From assembly GCF_900148505.1 (NCBI RefSeq), contig NZ_FRXO01000001.1, forward strand, positions 434,001 to 498,000: a stretch of 64,000 nucleotides of DNA. The letters are read 5' to 3'. This DNA is from Pseudoxanthobacter soli DSM 19599 (lineage in GTDB: Bacteria; Pseudomonadota; Alphaproteobacteria; Rhizobiales; Segnochrobactraceae). Shown here in pieces: positions 36,342-46,338 of this stretch; position 1 is the stretch's first letter; each line of letters starts with the position of its first letter. The notes under the pieces were generated by a model. That model saw only the letters and a list, made by a program, of their open reading frames with translations, did no database searches and had not been told where the DNA came from. The position numbers were made by a program, and so were the translations under genes.

Positions 36342-37271
36342 ATGACGGACGAAACTCCGTCTTATCTGCGTCCCGAACGTTCGTTCCAGGGGCTCATCCT
36401 CACGCTGCAACGCTTCTGGGCGGAGCGCGGTTGCGTCGTGCTGCAGCCCTACGACATGGAAGTGGGCGCGGGTACGTTCCACCCCGCGACGACGCTGCGT
36501 TCGCTCGGCCCGCTGCGCTGGAACGCGGCCTATGTGCAGCCCTCCCGCCGGCCCAAGGACGGGCGCTACGGCGAGAACCCGAACCGGCTGCAGCACTATT
36601 ACCAGTTCCAGGTCATCATGAAGCCGTCGCCGGCCGACCTGCAGGACCTCTATCTCGGCAGCCTCAGGGCCATCGGGCTCGATCCGCTGCTGCACGACGT
36701 GCGCTTCGTGGAGGACGACTGGGAAAGCCCGACGCTCGGCGCGTGGGGGCTCGGCTGGGAGTGCTGGTGCGACGGGATGGAAGTCTCGCAGTTCACCTAT
36801 TTCCAGCAGGTCGCCGGCTTCGAATGCACGCCGGTCTCAGGCGAGCTGACCTACGGTCTCGAACGGCTGGCGATGTATATTCAGGGCGTGGAGAACGTCT
36901 ACGACCTGAACTTCAACGGCCGCGAGGGCGCCGAGAAGGTGACCTACGGCGACGTGTTCCTGCAGGCTGAGCAGGAATATTCCCGGCACAATTTCGAGCA
37001 CGCCGACACCGACCTGCTGCTGCGCCATTTCCAGGACGCGGAGCGCGAGTGCCGCCACCTGCTGGAAGCCGGCGAGAACGGCGACCGCCACCTGATGGCG
37101 CAGCCGGCCTACGACCAGTGCATCAAGGCGAGCCACGTCTTCAACCTGCTCGATGCGCGCGGCGTGATTTCCGTGACCGAACGGCAGAGCTACATCCTCC
37201 GGGTGCGCGAGCTCGCCAAGGCCTGCGGCGGCGCCTGGCTGAAGACCGCGGCCGGCGGCGCGGGCGGCTGA
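36342..37271 (+). CDS. glyQ: Glycyl-tRNA synthetase alpha subunit
   Basis: This 309-residue class II catalytic subunit charges tRNA-Gly as an alpha2beta2 enzyme. It has [18 protein letters not shown] near the N-terminus, [18 protein letters not shown] with motif 2 residues, and the [10 protein letters not shown] and GLERLAMY segments that contact ATP. The ATG at 36342 begins the family-like sequence, with an in-frame upstream extension rejected. glyS follows after 65 nt. Confidence 0.97.
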   Translation: MTDETPSYLRPERSFQGLILTLQRFWAERGCVVLQPYDMEVGAGTFHPATTLRSLGPLRWNAAYVQPSRRPKDGRYGENPNRLQHYYQFQVIMKPSPADLQDLYLGSLRAIGLDPLLHDVRFVEDDWESPTLGAWGLGWECWCDGMEVSQFTYFQQVAGFECTPVSGELTYGLERLAMYIQGVENVYDLNFNGREGAEKVTYGDVFLQAEQEYSRHNFEHADTDLLLRHFQDAERECRHLLEAGENGDRHLMAQPAYDQCIKASHVFNLLDARGVISVTERQSYILRVRELAKACGGAWLKTAAGGAGG

Positions 37272-37336
37272 TCGCCCCGACGCCCCGCACGGCCGCACCG
37301 CCTTCCCTTTTCGCCGCACAGATCGAATAAACACCG

Positions 37337-39445
37337 ATGCCCGACCTTCTTCTCGAAATCATGTCCGAAGAGATCCCGGCGCGGATGCAGCGCCGGGCTT
37401 CGGCCGACCTCGCCGCGCTCGTCACCGAAGGGCTGACGGCTGCCGGCCTGACCAGCGAGCACCTGCGCGCCTTCGCGACGCCGCGGCGCCTTGCGCTGCA
37501 GGTCTCCGGCCTGCCGGCGCGCTCCGCGGATGTGGAGGAGGAGCGCAAGGGACCGCGCGTCGGCGCCCCGCAGGGCGCCATCGACGGTTTCCTGAAGGCC
37601 TCCGGCCTCGCTTCCATCGACGAGGCAACGGTGGTGTCGGACCCGAAGAAGGGCGATTTCTACGTCGCCCGGACCGTGAAGCCGGGGCGGCCGACCACCG
37701 AGATCGTCGCCGAGATCGTGCCCGACGTCATCCGCCGGTTCCCGTGGCCGAAATCGATGCGCTGGGGCACGGGAACGCTGCGCTGGGTGCGGCCGCTGAC
37801 CTCGATCCTCTGCACCTTCGGACCCGAGACGGAAGACCCCGAGATCGTCCGCTTCGAGGTGGACGGCATCGTCTCCGGCAATGTCACCTACGGCCATCGC
37901 TTCCACGCGCCCGGCCCCATTGAGGTGAAGCGCTTCGACGACTATGTCGCCAAGCTCGAGAAGGCCTATGTGGTGCTCGATCCCGACCGGCGCCGCGACA
38001 TCATTCTGCACGACGCCAAGGACCGCGCGCTCGCGCTCGGCCTCGAACTCGTCGAGGATGACGCGCTGCTGACGGAAGTGGCCGGCCTCGTGGAATGGCC
38101 GGTGGTGCTGGTCGGTTCGTTCGATCCCGCCTTCCTCGAGATCCCCGACGCGGTGATCCGCTCCACCATCCGCGCCAACCAGAAGTGCTTCGTGCTGCGC
38201 AACCCGGAGACGGGCCGGCTGGCGAACCGTTTCGTGCCGACCGCCAATATCGAGGCCAGCGACGGTGGCAAGGCCATCGTCGGCGGCAACGAGCGCGTGG
38301 TGCGCGCCCGGCTATCCGATGCCAAGTTCTTCTACGAGACAGACCTGAAGGTACCGCTGGAAGAGCGGGCGAAGAAGCTCGACATCGTCACCTTCCACGA
38401 GAAGCTCGGCACCCAGGGCGAGCGGGTGGAGCGCATCGCCGCGCTCGCCCGCGAGATCGCACCCATTGTCGGGGCCTCGCCGGAGGACGCAGAGCACGCC
38501 GCCCGGCTTGCCAAGGCCGACCTCGTGACCGAGATGGTCGGCGAATTCCCCGAGCTGCAGGGCTTCATGGGCCGGCGCTATGCCGAGAAGCAGGGCGTTT
38601 CGCCGGCCGTCGCGGCGGCGATCGAGGAACACTACAAGCCGCAGGGCCCCTCCGACAGCGTGCCGACGGCGCCGGTTTCGGCGGCCGTGGCGCTTGCCGA
38701 CAAGATCGACCTGCTGGTCGGGTTCTGGGCGATCGACGAGAAGCCGACGGGCTCCAAGGATCCGTTCGCGCTGCGCCGCGCCGCGCTCGGCATCATCCGC
38801 ATCCTGATCGCCACCGGCGCGCCGGTGCAGCTTCACCCGCTCATCGAGGCGAGCCTCGATCTCTATGGCCCGCGCAGGCGCGGGGGCGCGGCGACGGACG
38901 AGATCGTCAAGGACCTGATGTCGTTCTTCGGCGATCGCCTGGAAGTGCAGCTGCGCGACCAGGGCGCCCGCCACGACCTCGTCAAGGCGATCCTCAACAG
39001 CCAGGGCAGGGGCGTGCAGTCCAACATCGTCAACATCGTCAGGCGCGTCGAGGCGCTCGGCCGCTTCCTGGATGGCGACGAGGGTGCGAACCTGCTCGCC
39101 GGCTACCGTCGCGCCGCCAACATCCTGAAGGCGGAAGAGAAGAAGGACGGCCTGCAGCACGATCCGCGCGGCATCGATCCCGCCCTCCTGACGGAGCCGG
39201 AGGAGAAGGCGCTGTTCGAGGCCATCGGCGAGGCCACGGGCGCGGCGGAAGCCGCCGTCGCGGTGGAGGATTTCGGCGGCGCGATTTCGGCGCTGTCGCT
39301 GCTGCGCGCCCCCATCGACGCCTTCTTCGACCAGATTCTCGTCAATGCCGAAGACCGCCGCATCCGCGCCAACCGTCTCAGGCTGCTGGCTGCGATCCCG
39401 GCGGCGACGGCCGCTGTCGCCGATTTCAGCCGCATCGGCGGCTGA
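37337..39445 (+). CDS. glyS: Glycyl-tRNA synthetase beta subunit
   Basis: This 702-residue beta subunit binds tRNA and completes the alpha2beta2 synthetase. It begins with the family pattern [19 protein letters not shown]-like and DALR-type anticodon domains follow toward the C-terminus (about 580-690), with [20 protein letters not shown] near the end. Length is normal. The gene is followed by a perfect 24-nt palindrome that may terminate the operon. Confidence 0.97.
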   Translation: MPDLLLEIMSEEIPARMQRRASADLAALVTEGLTAAGLTSEHLRAFATPRRLALQVSGLPARSADVEEERKGPRVGAPQGAIDGFLKASGLASIDEATVVSDPKKGDFYVARTVKPGRPTTEIVAEIVPDVIRRFPWPKSMRWGTGTLRWVRPLTSILCTFGPETEDPEIVRFEVDGIVSGNVTYGHRFHAPGPIEVKRFDDYVAKLEKAYVVLDPDRRRDIILHDAKDRALALGLELVEDDALLTEVAGLVEWPVVLVGSFDPAFLEIPDAVIRSTIRANQKCFVLRNPETGRLANRFVPTANIEASDGGKAIVGGNERVVRARLSDAKFFYETDLKVPLEERAKKLDIVTFHEKLGTQGERVERIAALAREIAPIVGASPEDAEHAARLAKADLVTEMVGEFPELQGFMGRRYAEKQGVSPAVAAAIEEHYKPQGPSDSVPTAPVSAAVALADKIDLLVGFWAIDEKPTGSKDPFALRRAALGIIRILIATGAPVQLHPLIEASLDLYGPRRRGGAATDEIVKDLMSFFGDRLEVQLRDQGARHDLVKAILNSQGRGVQSNIVNIVRRVEALGRFLDGDEGANLLAGYRRAANILKAEEKKDGLQHDPRGIDPALLTEPEEKALFEAIGEATGAAEAAVAVEDFGGAISALSLLRAPIDAFFDQILVNAEDRRIRANRLRLLAAIPAATAAVADFSRIGG

Positions 39446-39457
39446 GCGCAGGCGAGC

Positions 39458-39481
39458 CAGGGGCGCCGCGCGGCGCCCCTG
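39458..39481 (+). terminator. Perfect palindrome after glyS
   Basis: CAGGGGCGCCGC is directly followed by its reverse complement, 12 nt after the glyS stop. A very stable GC hairpin would form in RNA. It lacks a T run, so factor-assisted termination or 3'-end protection is more likely. Confidence 0.55.
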
Positions 39482-39659
39482 CCCGGCGGAGATCTCCCGC
39501 CCCATTGAGGTGGCAAGCTGGCGCCTCCGGCCTGACCGCACCGGTCGGGCCCGATGAAATCCGTTTCCACGCCTGGGGATCCGTGCTCTAAAATCGGTGC
39601 GCGGCCTCGCGATGTCGAAGGGGCCACGGGGCTCCGATCCAGCGGCTGAGGCACGCGAC

Positions 39660-40403
39660 ATGAAGCAGGCGTTCGCCGAGTTCCTCGGCACGTTCATGCT
39701 GGTTCTGATCGGCTGCGGCGCCGCTGCCAGCGCGAATCTCGGACCGGGGTCGGTGGTCGTCGACGGGGTCGGCGTCGGGCTGGCGTTCGGCTTCGCGTTC
39801 GTCGCGGCAGCGTCTGCGATCGGGGCTATCTCCGGCTGCCACATCAATCCGGCCGTGAGCTTCGGCTTCCTCGTCGCCGGCCGCATCGATGCCCCGACCT
39901 TCCTGCGCTATGCCGTGGGCCAGATGCTGGGCGGCATCGCCGCCGCCTGCACGCTCTACCTGATCCTCTCGGGGCGCGAGGGCGGCTGGAACGGAAATCT
40001 GGGCCAGAACCTGTGGGGGCATGGCGTTCCCGACAGCTACGGAATGGCCTCGTCGTTCTTTTTCGAGACGCTCGGCACCTTCCTGTTCATGGCGACCTTC
40101 CTCGGCGCCACTTCGGCCACGAGCGCGACGCGGATGCGGGGAGTCGCCGGCCTCGCCATCGGCTGCACCATCGTCGCGCTGCACATCGCCGGGATGAACA
40201 TCTCCAACGTCTCGATCAATCCCGCCCGCTCGTTCGGGCCGGCGCTGATCGGGCTCGCGGCCGATCCGCTGGCGTTCAAGCAGGTGTGGCTGTTCGTGAT
40301 CGGCCCGCTGGCCGGCGCCGGTATCGCCGGCACGCTCTACAAATCCGGCGTGCTGCGCCCGGGCGAAGACCCGGATGGCGGCGACACGGCGGATATCGAC
40401 TGA
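39660..40403 (+). CDS. Aquaporin family channel (MIP)
   Basis: This ~247-residue, six-helix protein has both NPA boxes: GCHINPAVSFGF (about 60-71) and VSINPARSFGPAL (about 180-192). The Arg after the second NPA belongs to the selectivity filter, and the first half resembles AqpZ-type water channels. The ATG at 39660 with GAGG 8 nt upstream is preferred over an in-frame ATG 63 nt earlier. It is followed by a 16-bp tandem repeat and repeat copy B. Confidence 0.92.
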   Translation: MKQAFAEFLGTFMLVLIGCGAAASANLGPGSVVVDGVGVGLAFGFAFVAAASAIGAISGCHINPAVSFGFLVAGRIDAPTFLRYAVGQMLGGIAAACTLYLILSGREGGWNGNLGQNLWGHGVPDSYGMASSFFFETLGTFLFMATFLGATSATSATRMRGVAGLAIGCTIVALHIAGMNISNVSINPARSFGPALIGLAADPLAFKQVWLFVIGPLAGAGIAGTLYKSGVLRPGEDPDGGDTADID

Positions 40404-40429
40404 GAGGAGAGGGCGGGTCACTGGCGCGA

Positions 40430-40461
40430 CCTGACGCCGGCATGACCTGACGCCGGCATGA
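40430..40461. repeat. 16-bp tandem repeat abutting repeat copy B
   Basis: The sequence cctgacgccggcatga occurs twice head to tail and ends exactly where the dispersed element's terminal CTAG begins. The overlap of edges suggests a local duplication linked to the element. Confidence 0.7.
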
Positions 40462-40579
40462 CTAGAGCGCTTTCCGATCTGATGGAATCATCAGATCGAC
40501 AAGAAATCGCTCCAGATTCAAAAGCTTGAGCATATCCTTGTCGTTCAGATCGATCCGATCTGAACGGGATATGCTCTAG
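40462..40579 (+). repeat. Dispersed palindromic repeat, copy B (inverted orientation)
   Basis: This 118-bp element is bounded by CTAGAGC at both ends (inverted). It contains two internal hairpins, gatctgatg / catcagatc and cgttcagatc / gatctgaacg. Its reverse complement matches copy C at nearly every position and at the same length. It lies in the gap between the aquaporin and purB genes and carries no credible gene. Confidence 0.9.
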
Positions 40580-40659
40580 CCGCCATCGCCGCGAGCCGGG
40601 CAAGGCGACGCCCGGTAGAACGGCGGTTCGTCCCGGGCGTGCGGTCGTTGGGAATTATC

Positions 40660-41973
40660 TCAGGCGATGGTGGTGCCGAACACCCGGCGGAACACCGTGT
40701 CGACGTGCTTGAGGTGGTAGCCGAGATCGAACAGGGACTCGAGCTCGGCCTCCGACAGGTAGGCGCGCACGTCCGCATCCGCCTTGAGCAGGCTGAGGAA
40801 ATCGCCGCCCTGCTCCCACACCGGCATGGCGTTGCGCTGCACGAGGCGGTAGGCGTCCTCGCGCGATGAACCCTTCTGGGTGAGCGCCAGCAGCACGCGC
40901 TGCGAGTGGACCAGCCCGCCGAGCAGATCGAGATTCTTCTGCATCCGGTTCGGGTAGACCAGCAGCTTGTCGACCACGCCCGCGAGCCGCACCAGGGCGA
41001 AATCGAGGGTGACGGTCGCGTCCGGCCCGATCATCCGCTCCACCGAGGAATGCGAGATGTCGCGCTCGTGCCAGAGGGCGACATTTTCCATCGCGGGCAG
41101 GGCGTAGGACCGAACCATGCGGGCGAGGCCCGTGAGGTTCTCGCTCAGCACCGGGTTGCGCTTGTGCGGCATCGCCGACGAACCCTTCTGGCCCGGCGAG
41201 AAATATTCCTCCGCCTCCAGGACCTCGGTGCGCTGCAGGTGGCGGATTTCGACCGCGAGCCGCTCGACCGACGAGGCGACCACGCCGAGCGCGGCGAAAT
41301 AGGCGGCGTGACGATCGCGCGGGATGACCTGGGTGGACACCGGCTCGGGCACGAGGCCCATGGCCTCGGCGACATGCTCCTCGACCGCCGGATCGATGTT
41401 GGCGAAGGTGCCGACGGCGCCGGAAATGGCGCAGGTGGCGACTTCCTTGCGGGCGGCGACGAGACGGTCGCGGCCGCGCGCGAACTCGGCATAGGCCTGG
41501 GCGAGCTTGAGGCCGAAGGTGACCGGCTCGGCATGGATGCCGTGGCTGCGGCCGATGCAGGGCGTCATCTTGTGTTCGAACGCGCGCCGCCGGAGCGCGG
41601 CGAGCACGAGGTCGATGTCGGCGATGAGCAGGTCGGCGGCGCGAACGAGCTGCACGTTCAGGCAGGTGTCCAGCACATCCGACGAGGTCATGCCCTGATG
41701 GATGAAGCGGGCGTCCGGCCCGACGAACTCGGCCAGATGCGTCAGGAAGGCGATGACGTCGTGCTTCACCTCACGCTCGATGGCGTCGATGCGCTCGACA
41801 TCGAAGGTGGCGGCGCGGCCCTTTTCCCAGATGGTCGCCGCCGCGGACTCAGGGATCACGCCGAGTTCGGCAAGCGCGTCGCAGGCGTGGGCCTCGATCT
41901 CGAACCAGATGCGGAACCTGGTTTCCGGCGACCAGATTTCGGTCATCTCCGGTCGGCTGTAGCGCGGGATCAT
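40660..41973 (-). CDS. purB: Adenylosuccinate lyase
   Basis: This 437-residue enzyme of the fumarase/aspartase superfamily catalyses two steps of purine synthesis: formation of AICAR from SAICAR, and of AMP from adenylosuccinate. The signature SSAMPHKRNPVLSEN (about residues 262-276) and the active-site region GMTSSDVLDTCL are present. The ATG at 41973 has GAGG 8 nt upstream. The open frame continues into the rpe gene but without family similarity. purF is also in this window, 23 kb away. Confidence 0.97.
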   Translation of the reverse strand: MIPRYSRPEMTEIWSPETRFRIWFEIEAHACDALAELGVIPESAAATIWEKGRAATFDVERIDAIEREVKHDVIAFLTHLAEFVGPDARFIHQGMTSSDVLDTCLNVQLVRAADLLIADIDLVLAALRRRAFEHKMTPCIGRSHGIHAEPVTFGLKLAQAYAEFARGRDRLVAARKEVATCAISGAVGTFANIDPAVEEHVAEAMGLVPEPVSTQVIPRDRHAAYFAALGVVASSVERLAVEIRHLQRTEVLEAEEYFSPGQKGSSAMPHKRNPVLSENLTGLARMVRSYALPAMENVALWHERDISHSSVERMIGPDATVTLDFALVRLAGVVDKLLVYPNRMQKNLDLLGGLVHSQRVLLALTQKGSSREDAYRLVQRNAMPVWEQGGDFLSLLKADADVRAYLSEAELESLFDLGYHLKHVDTVFRRVFGTTIA

Positions 41974-42040
41974 CGTGGCATCCTCGGATTCTCTGGCCCT
42001 GCCCGGCGAAGACGCGGAACGGGGCGCGAATGAAACGGGC

Positions 42041-42721
42041 TCAGGCGCGCAGCGCCGCGATGCGGGCGGCATATTCCGCCGGCCCGCCCTTGAACACGGC
42101 GGAACCGGCAACCAGCGCATCGGCGCCGGCGGCGATGACGAGCGGCGCGGTTTCCGGCGTGATGCCGCCATCGACCTGAATGCGGATCGGCCGGTCGCCG
42201 ACCATCGCCTTCACGCGGCGCACCTTCTCCACCATCGCCGGAATGAACGCCTGCCCGCCGAAACCCGGATTGACCGTCATCACCAGGATGAGGTCGAGCC
42301 GGTCGAGCAGGTATTCGATGGCGCTTTCGGGCGTCGACGGCACGATCGAGACGCCCGCCTTCTTTCCGAGATGCCGGATCGCCTGAAGCGAGCGGTCGAC
42401 ATGGGGCCCGGCTTCGGCGTGGATGGTGATGCGGTCGCAGCCGGCTTCGGCGAAGGCTTCCAGATAGGGATCGGCCGGCGCGATCATCAGGTGGGCATCG
42501 AACGTCTTGGCGCTGTGCGGCCGCAGTGCCTTGATGACATCCGGACCGAAGGTGATGTTCGGCACGAAATGCCCGTCCATCACGTCGAGATGGATCCAGT
42601 CCGCACCGGCCGCATCGATGGCGCGGACTTCCTCGCCGAGCTTCGAGAAATCCGCCGACAGGATCGAAGGCGCGATCACGACGGCGGGGGAGGCGGAGGT
42701 CGACGGGGTGGCGGCGCTCAT
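42041..42721 (-). CDS. rpe: Ribulose-phosphate 3-epimerase
   Basis: This ~226-residue TIM-barrel enzyme interconverts ribulose-5-phosphate and xylulose-5-phosphate. The motifs [28 protein letters not shown] (metal His/Asp), [12 protein letters not shown] and IQVDGGI are all present. Two adjacent ATGs occur (42724 and 42721); the second is better spaced from GGAG. purB lies 67 nt downstream on the same strand and is probably cotranscribed. Confidence 0.97.
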   Translation of the reverse strand: MSAATPSTSASPAVVIAPSILSADFSKLGEEVRAIDAAGADWIHLDVMDGHFVPNITFGPDVIKALRPHSAKTFDAHLMIAPADPYLEAFAEAGCDRITIHAEAGPHVDRSLQAIRHLGKKAGVSIVPSTPESAIEYLLDRLDLILVMTVNPGFGGQAFIPAMVEKVRRVKAMVGDRPIRIQVDGGITPETAPLVIAAGADALVAGSAVFKGGPAEYAARIAALRA

Positions 42722-42930
42722 CATCGGCTCCGGGCTTCGGGACGGTCGGGAAATCGGGCGCGAAAGCGGATTGCGGGCCGCGTAGCACGACCGGCGTTGC
42801 GAGGCAAACCGCTGTTGCGCGCGGCCTCGCGGAGGCTTAACAGCATGGCCGGGCAGGGCGGCGGCGCAGGCTTCGGCTGGCCGCTTCGATGCCGCCGGCC
42901 CCCTTCCCTCCATCTCTCTGGAATCGCTGC

Positions 42931-43860
42931 ATGATTCCGTTCAATCATTCGTCCGGCGACATGCTGGCCGACCGTCGCTTCGAATATGGCGAGGGGCTGA
43001 TGGCCGACGGCGATGCCGCGGCCGCGGCCGAACTGTTCGAACAGGCACTCGAACGGGCGCCCGAATGGGCCGCCGCGTGGGCGGCGCTCGGCGCCGCGCG
43101 GCTGGCGAACGGCGACCGCGCGGGCGCCGCCGGCGCCTATCGAGCAGCCTTGCGGTTCGCCCCCGCCGACCCGTTCGCCGCCTCGCTGAAGCTGGCGCTG
43201 ATCGAGGGCACAGAGGCGCCGGAGAGCCCGCCGGATGCCTATGTCCGCGAGCTGTTCGACCAATATGCCCCGAAGTTCGAGGCGGCGCTGGTGGGCGATC
43301 TCGACTACCGCGCGCCGGCCCTGCTGGCCGCCCTGATCGCCAGCGCCGCCGGCGGCGCCGCGTTCGGACGCGCGCTCGATCTCGGCTGCGGCACCGGCCT
43401 GATGGGAGAAGAGATCCGCGCCGATGTGCGCCATCTCGAAGGCGTCGACCTTTCGGCCGCGATGGTCGACGCCGCGGCGGGCAAGCGCGCGGACGGACGG
43501 CCGCTCTACGACGCCCTGTCGGTCGGCGACGTGGTGGCCCATCTCGCCGCATCCCGGGACCGCTACGATCTGATCGTGGCCGCGGATGTGTTCTGCTATC
43601 TCGGCAATCTCGCGCCGGTGTTCGAGGCAGCGGCGGCGCGCATGGGGCAGGGCGGGCTGTTCGCCTTCTCCGTCGAGCGCGGCGACGACGCCGGCAGCGG
43701 CTGGACGCTGCGGGACTCGATGCGCTTCGCCCATGGCCGCCGCTATCTGGAGGACACGGCGCGGGCCGCCGGCTTCACGGTTTCGCACCTCGACGAGGCC
43801 GACCTGCGCCGCGATCGCGGCGTTCCGGTCGGCGGCTATCTCATCGTCCTGCGGCGGTGA
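42931..43860 (+). CDS. TPR-containing class I SAM-dependent methyltransferase
   Basis: In this 309-residue protein, residues ~20-100 form two TPR-like helical repeats ([19 protein letters not shown] and [19 protein letters not shown]). A methyltransferase domain follows with motif [16 protein letters not shown] (about 150-164) and [15 protein letters not shown] (post-I region). It resembles the TPR methyltransferases of Alphaproteobacteria that lie near metabolic genes. The target is unknown. It is divergent from rpe. GGAA lies 7 nt before the ATG. Confidence 0.88.
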   Translation: MIPFNHSSGDMLADRRFEYGEGLMADGDAAAAAELFEQALERAPEWAAAWAALGAARLANGDRAGAAGAYRAALRFAPADPFAASLKLALIEGTEAPESPPDAYVRELFDQYAPKFEAALVGDLDYRAPALLAALIASAAGGAAFGRALDLGCGTGLMGEEIRADVRHLEGVDLSAAMVDAAAGKRADGRPLYDALSVGDVVAHLAASRDRYDLIVAADVFCYLGNLAPVFEAAAARMGQGGLFAFSVERGDDAGSGWTLRDSMRFAHGRRYLEDTARAAGFTVSHLDEADLRRDRGVPVGGYLIVLRR

Positions 43861-43912
43861 TGCCGGTTGCGGCCGGGCGGCGGCGGGGACTTGAGGCCAC
43901 CGGGCTTTGCCG

Positions 43913-43938
43913 CCGGGACTTGCGGCCGGGACTTGCGG
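43913..43938. repeat. 13-bp tandem direct repeat
   Basis: The sequence ccgggacttgcgg occurs twice head to tail between the TPR methyltransferase and lipB genes. It has no known function. Confidence 0.65.
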
Positions 43939-44097
43939 CGGATCAGCGAAGCACGATTTATAGAACGTCAAAACAGCCGCCCCATGCCCGCCCGGCACTG
44001 CTTCCGGCGTTGTGGGCCGATGTGAACGGAATGGTCGTTCGATGATCTCCTTGCCCTGTCGCCACCGCAGCCGCATCCAGCGGATGGAGCGCCGCCG

Positions 44098-44880
44098 ATG
44101 ACGGGAAGCCGCGATTCCCTCGACGGCCGTTTCCTGCCGGCCGCCGGCTCGCCGCCGGTGGAATGGGTCGTCGAGGACCGGCCGGTCGGCTATGCCGAGG
44201 CGGTGGCCGAGATGGAGGCGCGCGCGGCGGCGATCGCCGCGGGACAGGCGGCCGAGCGGGTCTGGCTCGTCGAGCATCCGCCGCTCTATACCGCCGGCAC
44301 CAGCGCCGATCCCGCCGACCTGATCGATCCCGACCGCTTTCCGGTGTTCGAGAGCGGCCGCGGCGGCCAGTACACCTATCACGGGCCCGGCCAGCGCGTG
44401 GCGTACGTGATGCTCGATCTCGGGCGCCGCAAGCGCGATCTGCGCGCCTTCATCGCCGCGTTGGAAGCCTGGCTGATCGACACGCTCTGGCAGTTCAACG
44501 TTCGCGGCGAGCGCCGCGAGGACCGCGTCGGCGTGTGGGTTCGCCGTCCCGACAAGGGCGAGACCGCCGAGGACAAGATCGCCGCCATCGGCATCCGCGT
44601 GCGCCGCTGGGTGTCGTTCCACGGCATCTCGCTCAATGTCGAGCCGGAACTCGACCACTTCGGCGGCATCGTTCCGTGCGGCGTCAACGAGCACGGCGTG
44701 ACGAGCCTCGTCGATCTCGGGCTTCCGGTGACCATGCACGACGTCGACGCGAACCTGCGGGCGGCGTTCGGCACGGTGTTCGGGCCGACGGTGATCGTCG
44801 AGCCGGACCGCATCGCACGGCCTGAACAGGAGCAAGCTGAACAGGAGCCGCTCGAACCGGCCGCGATCCCGGCGGCATAG
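44098..44880 (+). CDS. lipB: Octanoyl-[ACP]:protein N-octanoyltransferase
   Basis: This 260-residue enzyme transfers octanoyl groups from ACP to lipoyl domains, the first step of de novo lipoylation. The motif [17 protein letters not shown] is typical of the family. The catalytic Lys lies in [17 protein letters not shown] and the catalytic Cys in [15 protein letters not shown] Glu/Gln/Pro-rich tail ends the protein. It appears monocistronic. Confidence 0.95.
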   Translation: MTGSRDSLDGRFLPAAGSPPVEWVVEDRPVGYAEAVAEMEARAAAIAAGQAAERVWLVEHPPLYTAGTSADPADLIDPDRFPVFESGRGGQYTYHGPGQRVAYVMLDLGRRKRDLRAFIAALEAWLIDTLWQFNVRGERREDRVGVWVRRPDKGETAEDKIAAIGIRVRRWVSFHGISLNVEPELDHFGGIVPCGVNEHGVTSLVDLGLPVTMHDVDANLRAAFGTVFGPTVIVEPDRIARPEQEQAEQEPLEPAAIPAA

Positions 44881-45286
44881 CCCGCCGGCGGCCGTTGCCT
44901 ATGCGTCGATCCCCTATTCCACTCGTTCCATAATGCTGATTATCCGACTCGCGTCCAACGCCGTGCGGATCGCTTGGATATTCTGCATTCCGACGAGATT
45001 TCAATGTCTTGATGGGACTTCCCGCCTCGGCGCGCGGATGCCCGTCGCCGCGCCGCCGATGTCGTTCGGTTACCGGCCTGCCCGCGTCATGGAACCGGCC
45101 GCGCTTTCCCGCAGCCCGGCCGTTCCGATGGGCGCGCCGGTGTTCTAATCTCGCCCGTCTCACGCGCGAGTCGGCCGCCGATGCCCCAATCGGTGTTTCC
45201 CCGGCCGGCTCGTCGCGATTTCACAGACGTCGCCGCCGGCAAACGCCGCGCTCGCGGAACGCCCAAACGCCCGGGAAAGACTGGCC
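44881..45286. other. Intergenic region without a recognised gene
   Basis: This ~400-nt gap lies between lipB and mazG. It has lower GC near 44930-45010 than the surroundings. Short open frames exist but lack codon bias and family similarity. The mazG promoter should lie here. No RNA structure was recognised. Confidence 0.5.
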
Positions 45287-46177
45287 ATGACCTCCGTGCC
45301 GCGTTCGTCCTCCGTGTCCGTATCGCCGGCCGAGGAACAGCTGTCTTCCGCCGACGTGAGACCCGGCCGCGACATCGTGGACCTGCTGGCGATCATGGCG
45401 CGCCTGCGCGACCCCGAGCGCGGCTGCCCGTGGGACGTGGTGCAGACCTTCGAGACCATCGCGCCCTATACCATCGAGGAAGCCCACGAGGTTGCCGACG
45501 CCATCGCTCGCGGCGACATCGATGATCTGTGCGACGAACTCGGCGATCTGCTGCTTCAGGTCGTGTTCCACGCCCGCATCGCCGAGGAAGCCGGACAGTT
45601 TGCGTTCCCGGATGTGGTGGAGGCCATCACGACCAAGATGATCCGCCGGCATCCCCATGTGTTCGGCGACGCGGGCGCGCGGACGTCGGCGATGGCCAAG
45701 GGACAGTGGGAGGCGATCAAGGCGCAGGAAAAGGCCAGCCGCGCCGCCCGGCGCGCCGAGCGCGGGCTGGAGCCGGAGCACCGCAGCCTGCTCGACGGCA
45801 TTCCGGCCGCCCTGCCCGGCCTGACTCGTGCCGTCAAGCTTCAGGACAAGGCCGCAACGGTCGGATTCGACTGGGATAATCCCCGTCTCGTGCTCGCCAA
45901 GATCCGCGAGGAGATCGATGAACTGGAGGCCGAGATCGATGCCGGCCGCGACAGGGAAACGGCGGCCGAGCTGGGCGACGTGCTGTTCGGCCTCGCCAAT
46001 CTCGCCCGCCATCTGAAGGCCGATCCCGAGGCCGCGCTCAGGAGCACGAACGAGAAATTCCGGCGTCGCTTCAATTATATCGAGCGCGCTCTTGAGGCAC
46101 GGGGTGAAACCCCGGCACAGGCGAGCCTCGACGAGATGGAAGCGCTCTGGCAGGAGGCCAAGCGCGAGGAGATCTGA
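45287..46177 (+). CDS. mazG: Nucleoside triphosphate pyrophosphohydrolase MazG
   Basis: This 296-residue protein has two tandem MazG domains. The first (about 30-135) has the GCPWDVVQTFETIAPYTIEE signature and the metal-binding EExxD-type helix CDELGDLLLQVVFHA. The second (about 180-290) has a similar AELGDVLFGLANLARH helix. It hydrolyses NTPs to NMP and PPi. Alphaproteobacterial mazG is commonly near hflX and hfq, as here, although orientation differs and a secreted protein gene intervenes. Confidence 0.95.
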   Translation: MTSVPRSSSVSVSPAEEQLSSADVRPGRDIVDLLAIMARLRDPERGCPWDVVQTFETIAPYTIEEAHEVADAIARGDIDDLCDELGDLLLQVVFHARIAEEAGQFAFPDVVEAITTKMIRRHPHVFGDAGARTSAMAKGQWEAIKAQEKASRAARRAERGLEPEHRSLLDGIPAALPGLTRAVKLQDKAATVGFDWDNPRLVLAKIREEIDELEAEIDAGRDRETAAELGDVLFGLANLARHLKADPEAALRSTNEKFRRRFNYIERALEARGETPAQASLDEMEALWQEAKREEI

Positions 46178-46338
46178 CCCGCGCCCCGACAGGCGAAGCG
46201 GCCAGCCCCCGCCGGCGCGAGACCTGACTGGATATCATACGCGGCTAGATGAACGCGGCGAAGGCCGGGTGGTGTTCGATGATGCCCCCGGGCGCCATTG
46301 CCGGCCAGCCTGATCGCCGGCCGGCATCGTGGCGGGAA

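Noticed and set aside
40418-40603. Short minus-strand ORF (61 residues) containing the peptide PFRSDRSERQGY
   Set aside because: The same peptide appears in frames at 51804 and 59691; it is translation of the dispersed palindromic repeat, not a protein family.
44933-45148. 71-residue plus-strand ORF between lipB and mazG
   Set aside because: It has no SD, an atypical composition and no family similarity; the region is treated as non-coding.
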